Source: Neobacillus nitrireducens (GTDB lineage: Bacteria; Bacillota; Bacilli; Bacillales; Cytobacillaceae). Taken from it: a stretch of 64,000 nt of DNA. Shown here piece by piece: positions 45,937-56,574 of the stretch. Both the position numbers and the translations under genes were made by a program. The notes beneath the pieces are model-generated. The model made no database searches, was not told the DNA's origin, and saw only the letters and a program-made list of their open reading frames with translations. Numbering within the stretch: the stretch's first letter is position 1; the number at the start of each line of letters is the position of its first letter. Location of the stretch: positions 4,803,001-4,867,000 of the forward strand of contig NZ_CP133262.1 in the NCBI RefSeq assembly GCF_030915405.1. The letters are read 5' to 3'.

Positions 45937-46740
45937 GTGGAACAAATTAAAATTATCATCGCTGGACCCCGTGGCCGAATGGGTAGTGAAGCTGTAAAAT
46001 TGGTAACCAATCAGGATCATTTTGAACTTTCAGCTGTAGTCGATCATAAATATGATGGAATGATGCTTAGCGATTTGGAAGGCTTTCATTCAATACATAA
46101 TGTACCTGTTTATTCAAATATCGAAACATGTCTGCAAAATGTTCATGCGGATGTACTAATTGACCTTACTACACCAGAAGTAGGCATGCACCATGCAAAA
46201 ACTGCACTTGCCTACAATGTGCGTCCAGTAGTTGGAACCACTGGTTTTACCACAAGCGATTTAGAAGAATTAGAACGGATTTGTCAGGAAAAAAAACTAG
46301 GATGTATTATTGCACCTAATTTTGCTATTGGTGCGGTGTTAATGATGAAATTTTCACAAATGGCTGCGAAGTATTTTAACGATATCGAAATTATTGAATT
46401 GCATCACGATCAAAAACTGGATGCTCCTTCGGGGACAGCTGTAAAAACAGCTGAAATGATTTCAGCTGTTCGAGAGGAAAAAAACCAAGGACACCCAAAT
46501 GAAAAAGAAACAATCCAAGGGGCGCGAGGGGCAAGGTTCAACGGCATGCATATTCACTCGGTTCGCTTACCCGGACTAGTCGCACATCAACAAGTGTTAT
46601 TTGGTTCTGATGGTCAAACACTCACAATCAGGCATGATTCATATCATCGTGGCTCTTTTATGTCAGGTGTAAAAGTGGCAGTGGAGACTGTAATGACACA
46701 AAATACATTTGTTTATGGACTTGAAAATATCTTAGAATAG
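45937..46740 (+). CDS. dapB: 4-hydroxy-tetrahydrodipicolinate reductase
   Basis: 267 residues, identical in length to B. subtilis DapB, from the GTG at 45937 behind GGAGTGAGG. N-terminal NAD(P)H motif [14 protein letters not shown] (7-20), GTTGF (about 103-107), and the substrate motif [16 protein letters not shown] (about 157-172). It acts in lysine and diaminopimelate synthesis, important for the cell wall and, as dipicolinate precursor, for spores. Confidence 0.97.
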   Translation: MEQIKIIIAGPRGRMGSEAVKLVTNQDHFELSAVVDHKYDGMMLSDLEGFHSIHNVPVYSNIETCLQNVHADVLIDLTTPEVGMHHAKTALAYNVRPVVGTTGFTTSDLEELERICQEKKLGCIIAPNFAIGAVLMMKFSQMAAKYFNDIEIIELHHDQKLDAPSGTAVKTAEMISAVREEKNQGHPNEKETIQGARGARFNGMHIHSVRLPGLVAHQQVLFGSDGQTLTIRHDSYHRGSFMSGVKVAVETVMTQNTFVYGLENILE

Positions 46741-46751
46741 GGAGTAATTAT

Positions 46752-47168
46752 ATGAATATCGCTCTAATCGCTCATGATCAAAAGAAGAATGATTTGGTTC
46801 AGTTTGCGACTGCATATCAAAATATCTTTGCAAAGCACACATTATTCGCAACAGGAACAACCGGACAGAGAATAAGTGAAGCAACTGAACTCAGTATTAC
46901 TCGTTTTCAATCTGGACCACTTGGCGGTGATCAGCAAATCGGTGCATTGATTGCCCAAAATCAAATGGATGCTGTTTTCTTCTTCCGTGACCCATTAACC
47001 TCACAGCCGCATGAACCAGATGTAACGGCATTGGTTAGATTATGTGATGTGTATTCCATTCCACTTGCTACAAATATGGGAACGGCAGAATTATTAATTA
47101 GAGGCTTAGAACTTGGACTTATTGAATGGAGAAATATAGTTAAAGAGAATGGTGGAATAAATGAATAA
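46752..47168 (+). CDS. mgsA: Methylglyoxal synthase
   Basis: 138 residues. [14 protein letters not shown] (3-16), [10 protein letters not shown] (about 36-45), [14 protein letters not shown] (about 57-70) and [13 protein letters not shown] (about 81-93) give the phosphate-binding loop and catalytic Asp. It converts dihydroxyacetone phosphate to methylglyoxal. It overlaps bshB1 by 8 bases; bacillithiol helps to detoxify methylglyoxal, which may explain the pairing. Confidence 0.96.
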   Translation: MNIALIAHDQKKNDLVQFATAYQNIFAKHTLFATGTTGQRISEATELSITRFQSGPLGGDQQIGALIAQNQMDAVFFFRDPLTSQPHEPDVTALVRLCDVYSIPLATNMGTAELLIRGLELGLIEWRNIVKENGGINE

Positions 47169-47871
47169 TCAAAGCCTTCATGCCCTTGCATTCGGTGCCC
47201 ATCCAGACGATGTCGAGATTGGCATGGCAGGAACGATAGCAAGGTTGACTTCAGAAGGGAAGCTGGTCGGTATCTGTGACCTAACAGATGCCGAGCTTTC
47301 TTCCAATGGAAATACTACCTTAAGAAAAGAGGAGGCCTTACAGGCTGCAGCAATACTTAAGGTCTCGATGAGAACATCACTGTCTTTACCAGATAGGGGA
47401 TTATATCTTAAAGACCAATACATAAGAGAAATTGTTAAGGTTATTAGAACATACAAGCCTCGGATTGTGTTTGCGCCTTATTTTGAAGACCGCCATCCGG
47501 ACCATGGGAATTGTGCTGTTTTAGTGGAGGAGGCAGTATTTTCTTCTGCGATAAGAAAATATGTCACAGAAGGAAATGAACCTGCCCACCGGGTTGAAAG
47601 AGTTTATTTTTATATGATTAATGGCTTTCATAAACCAGATTTCACCATTGATACCACTGGATATATGGAAAAAAAACTCCAAGCATTAAGGGCGTACAAG
47701 AGTCAATTTGAGCAAACGGAAGTCAGCATTAGCACCCCGCTTGTTAATGGGTATATTGAAACCGTTGAATCAAGGGAAAGAATGTTTGGCAAGCAAGTTG
47801 GTGTTACATTTGCTGAAGGGTTCAAAACGAAAGTTCCAATCCTTTTGGATCGTGATTTGATAGGAGAATAA
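47161..47871 (+). CDS. bshB1: Bacillithiol biosynthesis deacetylase BshB1
   Basis: 236 residues. Zinc motif [16 protein letters not shown] (about 11-26, ligands His, Asp) and [17 protein letters not shown] (about 108-124). It removes the acetyl group from GlcNAc-malate made by BshA. It overlaps mgsA by 8 bases and lies two bases before bshA. The last step enzyme BshC is not in the window. Confidence 0.96.
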   Translation: MNNQSLHALAFGAHPDDVEIGMAGTIARLTSEGKLVGICDLTDAELSSNGNTTLRKEEALQAAAILKVSMRTSLSLPDRGLYLKDQYIREIVKVIRTYKPRIVFAPYFEDRHPDHGNCAVLVEEAVFSSAIRKYVTEGNEPAHRVERVYFYMINGFHKPDFTIDTTGYMEKKLQALRAYKSQFEQTEVSISTPLVNGYIETVESRERMFGKQVGVTFAEGFKTKVPILLDRDLIGE

Positions 47872-47873
47872 AC

Positions 47874-49001
47874 ATGAGGAAACTTAAAATTGGAATTACC
47901 TGCTATCCGACAGTAGGTGGTTCAGGTGTGGTTGCGACGGAATTAGGGAAAATGCTGGCTGAAAAGGGACATGAAATACATTTCATCTCTTCAAGTATCC
48001 CTTTTCGATTAAATAAAATGTATCATAATATCTATTATCATCAGGTTGAAGTGAATCAATATTCCGTATTTCAGTACCCACCTTACGATATTGCTTTAGC
48101 AAGTAAAATGGCGGAAGTAGCGAATCGTGAAAAGTTAGATTTGCTTCATGTCCATTATGCGATTCCTCACGCTGTATGTGCAATATTAGCAAAGCAAATG
48201 TGCGAACGAGATATAAAAATCGTCACAACCTTACATGGTACAGACATAACCGTTTTAGGTTATGATCCATCTTTGACAGATGCAATTAAATTTGGGATTG
48301 AAAAATCAGATGCTGTTACAGCTGTATCCAAAGCACTAGTGGACCAGACATATGAATTGATCAATCCTGATAAACAAATCGAAACTGTTTATAACTTTAT
48401 TGATGACCGAATTTATCAAAAAAGTGATGCACATGCATTAAGGGCAGAATTTGAAATCAAAGAAGATGAAAAAGTAATAATTCATGTTTCCAATTTCCGT
48501 CCGGTAAAACGGGTACAAGATGTAGTTAAATCTTTTGCAAAGATTGCATCTGTTATGCGGGCTAAATTACTATTGGTCGGTGATGGTCCAGAAATGACTA
48601 TCATCTGCAAACTTGTAAGAAAGTTGGGGTTGGATAGTCAGGTTATTTTCCTTGGGAAACAAGAGAGTCTAGAGGAATTGTATTCTATCAGTGATTTAAT
48701 GCTTCTATTATCGGAAAAAGAAAGCTTTGGTCTTGTTGCGTTAGAGGCGATGGCATGTGGAGTTCCATGTGTCGGTACGAATGTTGGCGGTTTGCCAGAG
48801 GTTATTAATCATGGAGTGAATGGATTTATTTGCGAAGTTGGAAATATTGAGGAAATTTCCAGTAAAGCCCTAGCTGTATTAAATGATAAGAATATTCATA
48901 AACAATTTTCCAATCATTCGATAGAGACAGCAAAAACAAAATTTAATGCTGAACAAATCGTTGAACAATATGAACAAATATATTTTAATTTACTGAATTA
49001 A
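47874..49001 (+). CDS. bshA: BshA, N-acetyl-alpha-D-glucosaminyl L-malate synthase
   Basis: 375 residues of the GT4 glycosyltransferase family. [21 protein letters not shown] (17-37) with the nucleotide-sugar loop at residues 15-20, and [20 protein letters not shown] (about 282-301), the E-x7-E motif. It makes N-acetylglucosaminyl-malate, the first step of bacillithiol. It stands directly before cca. Confidence 0.96.
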   Translation: MRKLKIGITCYPTVGGSGVVATELGKMLAEKGHEIHFISSSIPFRLNKMYHNIYYHQVEVNQYSVFQYPPYDIALASKMAEVANREKLDLLHVHYAIPHAVCAILAKQMCERDIKIVTTLHGTDITVLGYDPSLTDAIKFGIEKSDAVTAVSKALVDQTYELINPDKQIETVYNFIDDRIYQKSDAHALRAEFEIKEDEKVIIHVSNFRPVKRVQDVVKSFAKIASVMRAKLLLVGDGPEMTIICKLVRKLGLDSQVIFLGKQESLEELYSISDLMLLLSEKESFGLVALEAMACGVPCVGTNVGGLPEVINHGVNGFICEVGNIEEISSKALAVLNDKNIHKQFSNHSIETAKTKFNAEQIVEQYEQIYFNLLN

Positions 49002-49011
49002 GGTGAAGTAA

Positions 49012-50211
49012 ATGATCGACCCATTTGTAGCTGCAAGTCCGGTATTAAAAAAGCTGGAGGATGCAGGTTTTGAAGCCTATTTTGTTGGTGGCTCCGTTAG
49101 AGATTTTCTGTTAAACAGAGAGATTAATGACGTTGATATTGCAACAAGTGCCACACCTGATGAGGTGAAACGGATTTTTCCAAAAACAGTTGATATTGGA
49201 ATTGAACATGGAACTGTTCTGGTCCTTGTTAATAATGGAGAATATGAAATTACCACGTTTAGAACTGAATCAGAATATCAAGATTATCGAAGACCCAAAG
49301 AGGTTTCCTTTATCCGCAGCTTAAAAGAAGACTTACAACGTAGAGATTTTACGATGAATGCCATCGCTATGGATAGAAATAGAAAATTAATTGACCCATT
49401 TAATGGACATCAAGCGATACAAGAAAGAATCATTCAGACCGTGGGAAGTCCGAATGACCGGTTCCAAGAGGACGCCTTAAGAATGATGCGAGCAGTTAGG
49501 TTTGTAAGTCAACTCTCATTTCAAATTGAAAATGAAACAATTCAAGCATTAGCAAAGCTTGTCCATTTGCTTGATAACATTGCAGTAGAGAGAAAAAGAG
49601 CGGAGTTTGAAAAACTTCTCATTGGAAAAAATAAGAATAATGCGTTGAAGATTCTTCTTGATGCAAACATTCATTCTTTTTTACCCGACTTGAAGGAGCA
49701 AAGGCAGCAATTAGAGAAATTAATTAGCTTTAATAGTACGAATCTTAATAAAAATGAAATGTGGTCCCTATTAATTTATTGTCTAAATTTACAGCCAAAA
49801 GAGATCGAGTTATTTCTAAAAGAATGGCGGCTTGCACTGAAGGACATCCGGGAAATTCAACTAGTTGTCCATTTTCTTTCCAAAAGGCTTGAACAAGATT
49901 GGTCCATTTATGACCTATACAGTGCTGGTCGTGATCATATTCTTTCAACAGAAAAGCTTTACCAAATTATTAATGGAAACAACGAAGTAGAATCAATTGA
50001 ACATTGGCTAAAGTTGTATGAAAACCTGCCGATAAAAGAACGTTCCGAAATGAATGTGACTGGAAATGATGTAATGGCCTGGTTCAATAAAAGAGGTGGT
50101 CCATGGCTTAAGGAGACGCTTTTAACCATTGAAGAAAATATCTTAGCCGGAAAACTAGAGAACGACATAGAAAAAATCAAGGAGTGGCTAATGAAGTGCA
50201 ATCAGAAATAA
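49012..50211 (+). CDS. cca: CCA-adding tRNA nucleotidyltransferase
   Basis: 399 residues. The nucleotidyltransferase motif VGGSVRDFLLNREINDVDIA (25-44) carries the metal-binding Asp pair, then RRDFTMNAIAMDR (about 110-122) and a long helical tail. It adds or repairs the CCA end of tRNA. The ribosome binding site is AGGTGAAGT-type. Its end overlaps birA by 16 bases. Confidence 0.96.
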   Translation: MIDPFVAASPVLKKLEDAGFEAYFVGGSVRDFLLNREINDVDIATSATPDEVKRIFPKTVDIGIEHGTVLVLVNNGEYEITTFRTESEYQDYRRPKEVSFIRSLKEDLQRRDFTMNAIAMDRNRKLIDPFNGHQAIQERIIQTVGSPNDRFQEDALRMMRAVRFVSQLSFQIENETIQALAKLVHLLDNIAVERKRAEFEKLLIGKNKNNALKILLDANIHSFLPDLKEQRQQLEKLISFNSTNLNKNEMWSLLIYCLNLQPKEIELFLKEWRLALKDIREIQLVVHFLSKRLEQDWSIYDLYSAGRDHILSTEKLYQIINGNNEVESIEHWLKLYENLPIKERSEMNVTGNDVMAWFNKRGGPWLKETLLTIEENILAGKLENDIEKIKEWLMKCNQK

Positions 50212-51176
50212 GAAAAGAATTACTTGATGCCTTTACAACTGCGGGTGACGCCTTTTTGTCTGGGCAGCATTTAGCAGAAATCATTGGCTGCTCAAGGACA
50301 GCAGTCTGGAAGCATATAGAGGAATTGAGAAAGGAAGGCTTTGAATTAGAAGCAGTAAGAAACAAGGGTTATCGGATTTTAAAAACTCCTGAAAAGGTTA
50401 CAGCTGATGAGGTAAGGCTTGGCTTAACAACTAACTTTATAGGGAGAAATATTCATTATGTAGAAAGTGTGGAGTCTACCCAAAAGATTGCCCATCACCA
50501 TGCCTCAGAAAATGCCCCTGAAGGCACAGTTGTCATTGCCGAAGAGCAATTGTCAGGAAGGGGGAGAATGGCCCGTAAATGGCATTCACCTAAATATACC
50601 GGTATTTGGATGAGCATGATTTTACGACCGAACATCCCCCTAAGTAATGCCCCACAATTGACCTTGCTCGCAGCAGTTGCAATTGTACAGGCGATTGAAG
50701 AAATGACAGACCTTATCCCGGAAATAAAATGGCCCAATGATATTCTTATTAACGGAAGGAAAGTAACGGGAATATTAACGGAATTACAAGCTGAAGCGGA
50801 CCGAATTCATTCAATTATTATTGGAATTGGTATAAATGTGAATCAGAAGAAAGAAGATTTCCCGCTTGAACTTCAAGAGATAGCCACTTCCCTTTTTATA
50901 GAAGAGGAGGGAAAACCACTTTCTAGAGCAGAGTTAATTAGGACTATTTTCAAAGAGTTTGAAAAATTATATACGCTGTATCTAGACCAAGGTTTTCTTC
51001 CGATAAAACTATTATGGGAAGGATACGCCAGCAGTATCGGCAAATACATAAAGGCTAGAACACTGAACAATACGATTGAAGGAAAAGCACTAGGAATAAC
51101 CAATGATGGAGTCTTGCAGTTAGAGGATAGGACTGGAAGGATTCACCATATCTATTCTGCGGATATTGAAATTTAA
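50196..51176 (+). CDS. birA: Bifunctional biotin-protein ligase and biotin operon repressor
   Basis: 326 residues from the GTG at 50196 (MQSEIRKELLDAF) behind AAGGAGTGG; a GTG at 50184 overlaps that site. N-terminal winged helix SGQHLAEIIGCSRTAVWKH (about 23-41), biotin/AMP loop GRGRMARKWHSP (about 118-129) and KWPNDILING (about 177-186). It attaches biotin to carboxylases and represses biotin genes, which are not in the window. Confidence 0.96.
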   Translation: MQSEIRKELLDAFTTAGDAFLSGQHLAEIIGCSRTAVWKHIEELRKEGFELEAVRNKGYRILKTPEKVTADEVRLGLTTNFIGRNIHYVESVESTQKIAHHHASENAPEGTVVIAEEQLSGRGRMARKWHSPKYTGIWMSMILRPNIPLSNAPQLTLLAAVAIVQAIEEMTDLIPEIKWPNDILINGRKVTGILTELQAEADRIHSIIIGIGINVNQKKEDFPLELQEIATSLFIEEEGKPLSRAELIRTIFKEFEKLYTLYLDQGFLPIKLLWEGYASSIGKYIKARTLNNTIEGKALGITNDGVLQLEDRTGRIHHIYSADIEI

Positions 51177-51180
51177 AAGC

Positions 51181-51208
51181 TTGAACTTTTCGTGAAATTT
51201 GTTATAAT
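51181..51208 (+). promoter_or_regulatory. SigmaA promoter of the panBCD operon
   Basis: TTGAAC (51181-51186), 16 bases, TATAAT (51203-51208). Very close to consensus. The -35 starts directly after the birA stop. Transcription should begin near 51215, giving a leader of about 200 bases. Confidence 0.75.
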
Positions 51209-51214
51209 TCATTC

Positions 51215-51412
51215 CAATGGGCAGTATCCACTGAGAACTGCACCTTTATGAAACTACAATTAAAAAGGTTTCTGCCTAGATCCGTAATGCGGACCGGGAC
51301 AGAGGGATGAAGCATGTTAAAGAGTAACCGGGATCCTCTGCCTTCAGAAGGATCTTTTTTATTTGCTCTTCGATATATCTTTTTCCCCTCTCCCATATAA
51401 AAGGAGGGAAAG
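51215..51412 (+). ncRNA. Structured panB leader, candidate pan RNA motif with attenuator
   Basis: A 200-base leader. Hairpins: GCAGT/ACTGC (51221-51225/51237-51241), TCCG-TAATG-CGGA (51281-51293), and a longer pairing CAGAGGGAT (51300-51308) with ATCCTCTG (51333-51340), one bulge. The last excludes the terminator at 51332-51360. The pan motif is a known RNA found upstream of pan operons in Firmicutes; I cannot align to its model, so the family name is a proposal. Confidence 0.55.
51332..51362 (+). terminator. Intrinsic terminator in the panB leader (probable attenuator)
   Basis: GATCCT (51332-51337) with AGGATC (51349-51354), inner CTG/CAG around a CCTT loop (51338-51347), and six T (51355-51360). 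It lies about 55 bases before panB, so panB expression needs read-through or anti-termination. Confidence 0.8.
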
Positions 51413-51415
51413 TTG

Positions 51416-52252
51416 ATGATGCAAACAACAGATTTCTTGAAAATGAAGGAGAATAATGAAAAAATCGTCATGTTAACTGCGTATGATTACCCGTCAGCTA
51501 AACAGGCTGAAGAGGGGGGAGTTGACGTTATATTGGTGGGAGACTCACTTGGGATGGTAGTCCTAGGCTATGATTCAACGATACCCGTAACGCTTGACGA
51601 TATGATCCATCATACAAAAGCTGTAAAACGTGGAGCAAAAGATACATTTATTCTCGCTGATATGCCATTTCTAACTTATCATTTGTCCGTTCGGGATACC
51701 TTATTAAACGCCGCAAGACTCATTCAAGAAACAGGAGCACATGCGGTTAAATTAGAAGGGGCAGATGATGTTATTGAAAAAGTTACCGCGCTTACTAGAG
51801 CCGGTATTCCTGTTTGTTCCCATTTAGGGTTAACCCCTCAATCAGTGGGTGTTTTGGGTGGGTATAAAGTACAGGGGAAAGATGTCCAGGCTGCAAGGAA
51901 ATTGATTGAAGATGCTAAGAAATGTGAAGAGGCCGGTGCATTTGCACTTGTTCTTGAATGTGTCCCAAAACAACTGGCAGAGGAAGTAGCACAAACCATT
52001 TCCATTCCAGTTATCGGAATTGGGGCAGGGGTTGCGGTCGATGGGCAAGTTCTCGTCTATCATGATATTCTAGGCTATGGCGTTAATCGAGTACCAAAGT
52101 TCGTTAAACAATACCATGCTGTCAACCCATTTATGATTGAATCAATTCAAGCCTATGCAGCTGACGTTAAAAATAAACGGTTTCCTGAAGATAAACATTC
52201 ATTCACAATGAAGGAACAGGAACTGAAAGAGCTTTATGGAGGTACGAAATGA
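51416..52252 (+). CDS. panB: 3-methyl-2-oxobutanoate hydroxymethyltransferase
   Basis: 278 residues from ATG 51416, seven bases after AAGGAGGG; a TTG at 51413 and another ATG at 51419 are alternatives. [19 protein letters not shown] (about 20-38), [11 protein letters not shown] (about 43-53) and [20 protein letters not shown] (about 201-220). It makes ketopantoate, first step of pantothenate. The panC ATG overlaps its stop by 4 bases. Confidence 0.96.
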   Translation: MMQTTDFLKMKENNEKIVMLTAYDYPSAKQAEEGGVDVILVGDSLGMVVLGYDSTIPVTLDDMIHHTKAVKRGAKDTFILADMPFLTYHLSVRDTLLNAARLIQETGAHAVKLEGADDVIEKVTALTRAGIPVCSHLGLTPQSVGVLGGYKVQGKDVQAARKLIEDAKKCEEAGAFALVLECVPKQLAEEVAQTISIPVIGIGAGVAVDGQVLVYHDILGYGVNRVPKFVKQYHAVNPFMIESIQAYAADVKNKRFPEDKHSFTMKEQELKELYGGTK

Positions 52253-53097
52253 AGGTTATCACAACCATTAAAGAAATGCAGACGATAATGAATAAACTGA
52301 AGTTACAAGAAAAGTCGATTGGTTTTGTACCAACGATGGGATTTCTGCATGAAGGTCATCTAACGCTATTAAATAAAGCACGCAAAGATAATGATATCGT
52401 TGTCCTAAGTATTTTCGTGAACCCATTACAGTTTGGGCCAAAAGAGGATTATGCGGAATATCCACGTGATTTTGAACGTGATTGTGCCTTGGCCGAAAGT
52501 GAAAGGGTTGATTTTCTTTTTCATCCATCGGTTGGGGAAATGTATCCAAACGAACCTTCAGTCAAAGTTACCGTCCAGGATCGAACAGATGTTTTATGCG
52601 GGAAATCCCGCCCTGGACATTTCGATGGTGTAGCAACAGTCATTACCAAACTCTTTAATATCATCATACCAACAAGAGCTTATTTCGGAAAAAAAGATGC
52701 CCAGCAGGTGGCGGTACTTGAGGGGTTAGTATCAGATTTTAATATTCCTGTAGAACTTATTTCAGTCGATATCGTTCGTGAAAACGACGGACTTGCTAAG
52801 AGTTCTCGGAATGTTAATCTTCTGCCTAAGGAAAGACATGAAGCATCTGTATTGTATCGTAGCCTTCAATCAGCAGAGACAGCTATTAAGCAAGGTGAAC
52901 GAAATCCTGCCAATTTAATTGGCTTGATTAGTAACATGATTACCAATGAATCAACGGGGACAATTGATTATGTCCAAATTTACTCCTATCCACAATTAAA
53001 GCCATTGGAAAAATTAGAGGGTACATTTATTATTGCATTGGCTGTAAAATTTACGAAGGTACGATTAATAGACAATTACATTACGAATATAGATTGA
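52249..53097 (+). CDS. panC: Pantoate-beta-alanine ligase
   Basis: 282 residues. The HIGH-type motif [13 protein letters not shown] (about 28-40), KDAQQVAVL (about 148) and the KSSRNVNL (about 184) loop bind ATP and substrates. It joins pantoate with the beta-alanine from PanD. The start overlaps panB and panD follows 29 bases after. Confidence 0.97.
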   Translation: MKVITTIKEMQTIMNKLKLQEKSIGFVPTMGFLHEGHLTLLNKARKDNDIVVLSIFVNPLQFGPKEDYAEYPRDFERDCALAESERVDFLFHPSVGEMYPNEPSVKVTVQDRTDVLCGKSRPGHFDGVATVITKLFNIIIPTRAYFGKKDAQQVAVLEGLVSDFNIPVELISVDIVRENDGLAKSSRNVNLLPKERHEASVLYRSLQSAETAIKQGERNPANLIGLISNMITNESTGTIDYVQIYSYPQLKPLEKLEGTFIIALAVKFTKVRLIDNYITNID

Positions 53098-53126
53098 TAG
53101 AAAAAAGAGAACGGAGGAGAAATATA

Positions 53127-53510
53127 ATGTTTCGCAACATGATGAACGGAAAAATCCATCGTGCAACTGTTACAGAGGCTAATCTAAACTATGTAGGCAG
53201 TATCACTATTGATGAAGACTTATTAGATGCAGTTGGAATGATTGCAAATGAAAAGGTGCAAATTGTGAACAATAACAATGGTGCACGGCTAGAGACTTAC
53301 ATTATTCCCGGCGAAAGAGGCAGTGGTGTCATCTGTTTAAATGGTGCAGCTGCCCGCCTGGTGCAAAAGGGTGATATCGTTATTATCATTTCCTATGCGC
53401 TTGTTGCTGAAGAAAAAGCAGCAACACATACACCCAAAGTAGCAATAATGGATGAAGACAATCGTATAAAAGAACTGATCAATAAAGAACCGGCCCTCAC
53501 GATTATGTAA
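53127..53510 (+). CDS. panD: Aspartate 1-decarboxylase (pyruvoyl enzyme)
   Basis: 127 residues from ATG 53127 ([15 protein letters not shown]) behind GGAGGAGAA. The self-cleavage site Gly24-Ser25 is seen in NYVGSITID. The serine becomes the pyruvoyl cofactor. It makes beta-alanine for PanC. The full panBCD operon is therefore present. A terminator follows directly. Confidence 0.97.
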   Translation: MFRNMMNGKIHRATVTEANLNYVGSITIDEDLLDAVGMIANEKVQIVNNNNGARLETYIIPGERGSGVICLNGAAARLVQKGDIVIIISYALVAEEKAATHTPKVAIMDEDNRIKELINKEPALTIM

Positions 53511-53537
53511 TCCCCATTTCCGGGGATTTTTCTTTTT
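53509..53537 (+). terminator. Terminator after panD
   Basis: AATCCCC (53509-53515), loop ATTTCC, GGGGATT (53522-53528), then a T-rich run. Confidence 0.8.
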
Positions 53538-53676
53538 TAACGGGAGTTCTATATAATATACATAATAATAAGCGTAAACTTAATAGTAGAGTTGGCAGCT
53601 CTTATAAGTATATACTTTTTCTTTTAAAGATAATGTGATACCGTTTTAATGAACGAAGGTTTGGGGTGTTAATGAA

Positions 53677-56484
53677 ATGATAAATAAATTCGTCGTAATT
53701 GATTTGGAAACAACGGGAAACCTTCCAAAAAAGGGTGACAAAATCATCCAATTTGGTGCTGTGGTCATTGAAGATGGAAAAATCACAGAAAAATTTTCGT
53801 CATTAATCAATCCAAATAAATCCATTCCTATATTTATTGAAGAATTGACCGGTTTAAATGATGACATGGTGAAGGAAGCGCCGCTATTTTCGGAAATAGC
53901 GGAAAAAGTTATGAATTTGCTGGATGGAGCTTATTTTGTTGCACATAATGTTTTATTTGACTTGTCGTTTCTTCAAGATGAATTAATCCAATCGGGTCAT
54001 GAAGGTTTCTTTGGCCCTGTCCTTGATACGGTTGAAATGGCTAGAATACTTTATCCAACAGCAGATGGGTATAAATTATCCGATTTAGCAGAGAAAGAAA
54101 ATCTTAATCATGATCGCCCGCACCAAGCGGATAGTGATGCACAGGTGACTGCTGAACTTTTTTTGATTCTACTAGATCGTTTGACATCATTACCATTAGT
54201 AACGCTAAAGCAGCTTTCTTATTTATCAGGTGGTCTTAAAAGTGACCTGCAACAATTCATTGATGACATACTGGTAAACAAAGAGGACACACTTGAACAA
54301 TTAACGGAGTCCATCGAGATTTTTAAAGGAATTGCCCTAAAAAGGCCAGCTGAGCAGACAGGAACGACTAATTCGGGTAAAGAATACCAATTTCCAGCAA
54401 GTGAAGTTGAAAAAACCGGGTTGGTTAACCATGCTTTTGAAGCCTTTGAAATGAGGTCAGGTCAATTTACGATGATGGATACGGTGTATCAATCCTTTCA
54501 AACGGAAAGGCATACATTGATTGAAGCGGGAACAGGTGTCGGAAAATCACTTGGATACTTGCTTCCGATTGCCTATTTTTCAAAACAAAAGGGACTTCCC
54601 ATTGTTGTAAGTACGCATACCATCCAATTACAAGAACAAATTCTAAAAAATGAAATCCCGCTCTTGGCTAAAATTCTTCCCTTTAATCTGACCACTGTTC
54701 TCTTAAAGGGAAGGAACCATTATATTAGTTTAGAAAAGTTCAGCCGAACGCTGTCAGATGATAATGATAATTACGATACAGGTTTAACCAAAATGCAAAT
54801 TCTTATTTGGCTGATTGAAACTGAGACAGGTGATCGGGATGAATTGAACCTATCAAGTGGCGGGCAATTATTCTGGAATAAGATTAAGAACGAACCTGCT
54901 TTATTTTTGCAGAATCAAGTATGGCAGGAAAAAGATTTTTATTTGAATGCCAAAAGAAAAGCACAATCCGCCGATATAATTATTACCAATCATTCTTTGC
55001 TTTTAAGTGATATTAAAGGCGAAGGGACAATTTTGCCTGATTATTCTTTTGCGATTATTGACGAGGGGCATCAATTTGAAAAAGTGGCAAGTCAGTTTTT
55101 TGGCCATACATTAGATTATTTGTCTACCAGGCTCTTATTAAGTCAGTTTGGTGTTTATGAACAAAAACTGCTCTTTTATGACTTGGAGCGGCTTATCGCT
55201 TCAATACCAAAGAAAACGGAGATGGTACCACCACCACCAGTCACTAAGTTAAATCAACTGAATGTTGACCTTGCTTTTGAAACAGATGAATTTTTTCAAT
55301 TGATTGCTCTATTTGCGAAATCTAAGCTTATTAATAAAAAAGGAATGAACCGTGCCAAAGTTCGCTTTTCTCTTCAAGATGAGGCAAAGGAAAAAAAGGC
55401 ACTTGTCCATAGTGCAGAAAGGTTCGCCTTTTTACTAAAGGATTTTCATTCAGTCATTATTGAACGACTCGAATGGATTAAAAAAGAAAGTGATACGTTA
55501 ACGCGTTCCCAAGAAAATAAAATGGAAGAGATTCAATCTTTTTTAAATGAACTGATAGAATTAAGAAACACAGTTATTTATTCCTTTATCAAACAAACAA
55601 GTGATGTAAAATGGATTGAAATAGATATTCGTTCAACGCAGAATGTGACTACCTTTATAGCTCAGCCAGCGTCAGTGGCCGACCAATTAAAGGAGCAATT
55701 TTTTCAACTCAAAAAAGCGGTAGTCCTTACGTCTGCTACTCTAACCGTGAATAAATCATTTGACTATATTATGAAGGAAATTGGGCTCGATCCTGTTTCA
55801 ACGATACAACTAACCATTCCTTCTCCATTTCAATATAATCAGCAGGTTCAATTGTTAATCCCTGAAGATATACCGGAAATAAACACAGTTTCGTTAGAGG
55901 ATTATGTTATTTCTATAACCGAACATATCATCACCATTGCAGAGGCAACCAAAGGAAGAATGCTTATCCTCTTTACTGCCTATGAGATGTTAAAGAAAAC
56001 CTATGAACTAATTAAAGAAAGTGGTTTTTTGCATGACTATGCAATGATTGCTCAAGGGATAACCAGTGGGAGTCGAACAAGACTAACTAGGAATTTCCAA
56101 AGGTATGATAAGGCTTTATTGCTAGGGACAGGTAGTTTCTGGGAAGGGGTAGATATCCCTGGTGAGGATTTATCTTGCCTAGTTATTGTTAGGCTTCCAT
56201 TTAGTCCGCCAGATGAACCGCTGACAGAGGCAAAGTGCCAATTAATCGAAAAACGCGGGGGTAATTCCTTTTCAGAATACTCACTCCCTGAAGCAGTCCT
56301 TAGATTTAAACAAGGATTTGGACGCCTCATTCGTACGGAAAATGACCGTGGGATTATTGTTGTCTTTGATAAAAGGATTGTAACGACCAAGTATGGCAAG
56401 GCCTTTTTGAAATCCATCCCTAATGTTCCTATAAAAAAAGGTAGAATGGATGATTTAGTTGAGATTATTGACTCTTGGTTATGA
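53677..56484 (+). CDS. dinG: DinG: exonuclease domain fused to a DEAD/XPD-like helicase
   Basis: 935 residues. The N-terminal DnaQ-type exonuclease has DLETTG (9-14), a mid HNVLFD (about 90) and DSDAQVTAELF (about 152), so the DEDD acids are present. The second half is an XPD-like helicase, with IEAGTGVGKSLGYLLP (Walker A, about 286) and DEGH (about 463) and a motif VI QGFGRLIRTENDRG near the end. The Gram-positive DinG, unlike that of E. coli, lacks the iron-sulfur cysteines; I see no four-cysteine cluster. It is thought to act on DNA repair. Confidence 0.95.
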   Translation: MINKFVVIDLETTGNLPKKGDKIIQFGAVVIEDGKITEKFSSLINPNKSIPIFIEELTGLNDDMVKEAPLFSEIAEKVMNLLDGAYFVAHNVLFDLSFLQDELIQSGHEGFFGPVLDTVEMARILYPTADGYKLSDLAEKENLNHDRPHQADSDAQVTAELFLILLDRLTSLPLVTLKQLSYLSGGLKSDLQQFIDDILVNKEDTLEQLTESIEIFKGIALKRPAEQTGTTNSGKEYQFPASEVEKTGLVNHAFEAFEMRSGQFTMMDTVYQSFQTERHTLIEAGTGVGKSLGYLLPIAYFSKQKGLPIVVSTHTIQLQEQILKNEIPLLAKILPFNLTTVLLKGRNHYISLEKFSRTLSDDNDNYDTGLTKMQILIWLIETETGDRDELNLSSGGQLFWNKIKNEPALFLQNQVWQEKDFYLNAKRKAQSADIIITNHSLLLSDIKGEGTILPDYSFAIIDEGHQFEKVASQFFGHTLDYLSTRLLLSQFGVYEQKLLFYDLERLIASIPKKTEMVPPPPVTKLNQLNVDLAFETDEFFQLIALFAKSKLINKKGMNRAKVRFSLQDEAKEKKALVHSAERFAFLLKDFHSVIIERLEWIKKESDTLTRSQENKMEEIQSFLNELIELRNTVIYSFIKQTSDVKWIEIDIRSTQNVTTFIAQPASVADQLKEQFFQLKKAVVLTSATLTVNKSFDYIMKEIGLDPVSTIQLTIPSPFQYNQQVQLLIPEDIPEINTVSLEDYVISITEHIITIAEATKGRMLILFTAYEMLKKTYELIKESGFLHDYAMIAQGITSGSRTRLTRNFQRYDKALLLGTGSFWEGVDIPGEDLSCLVIVRLPFSPPDEPLTEAKCQLIEKRGGNSFSEYSLPEAVLRFKQGFGRLIRTENDRGIIVVFDKRIVTTKYGKAFLKSIPNVPIKKGRMDDLVEIIDSWL

Positions 56485-56574
56485 TTCATGGTCATTAATT
56501 AATGGGAGCCGATGATTATTATACAGGATAATATTTGGTAAATTGCACATCCTATATATTATGGGAGGTGTGTC

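Noticed and set aside
56052..56495. 147-codon minus-strand frame over the 3' end of dinG
   Set aside because: Lies opposite the conserved motif V-VI region of the DinG helicase; no promoter or ribosome binding site.
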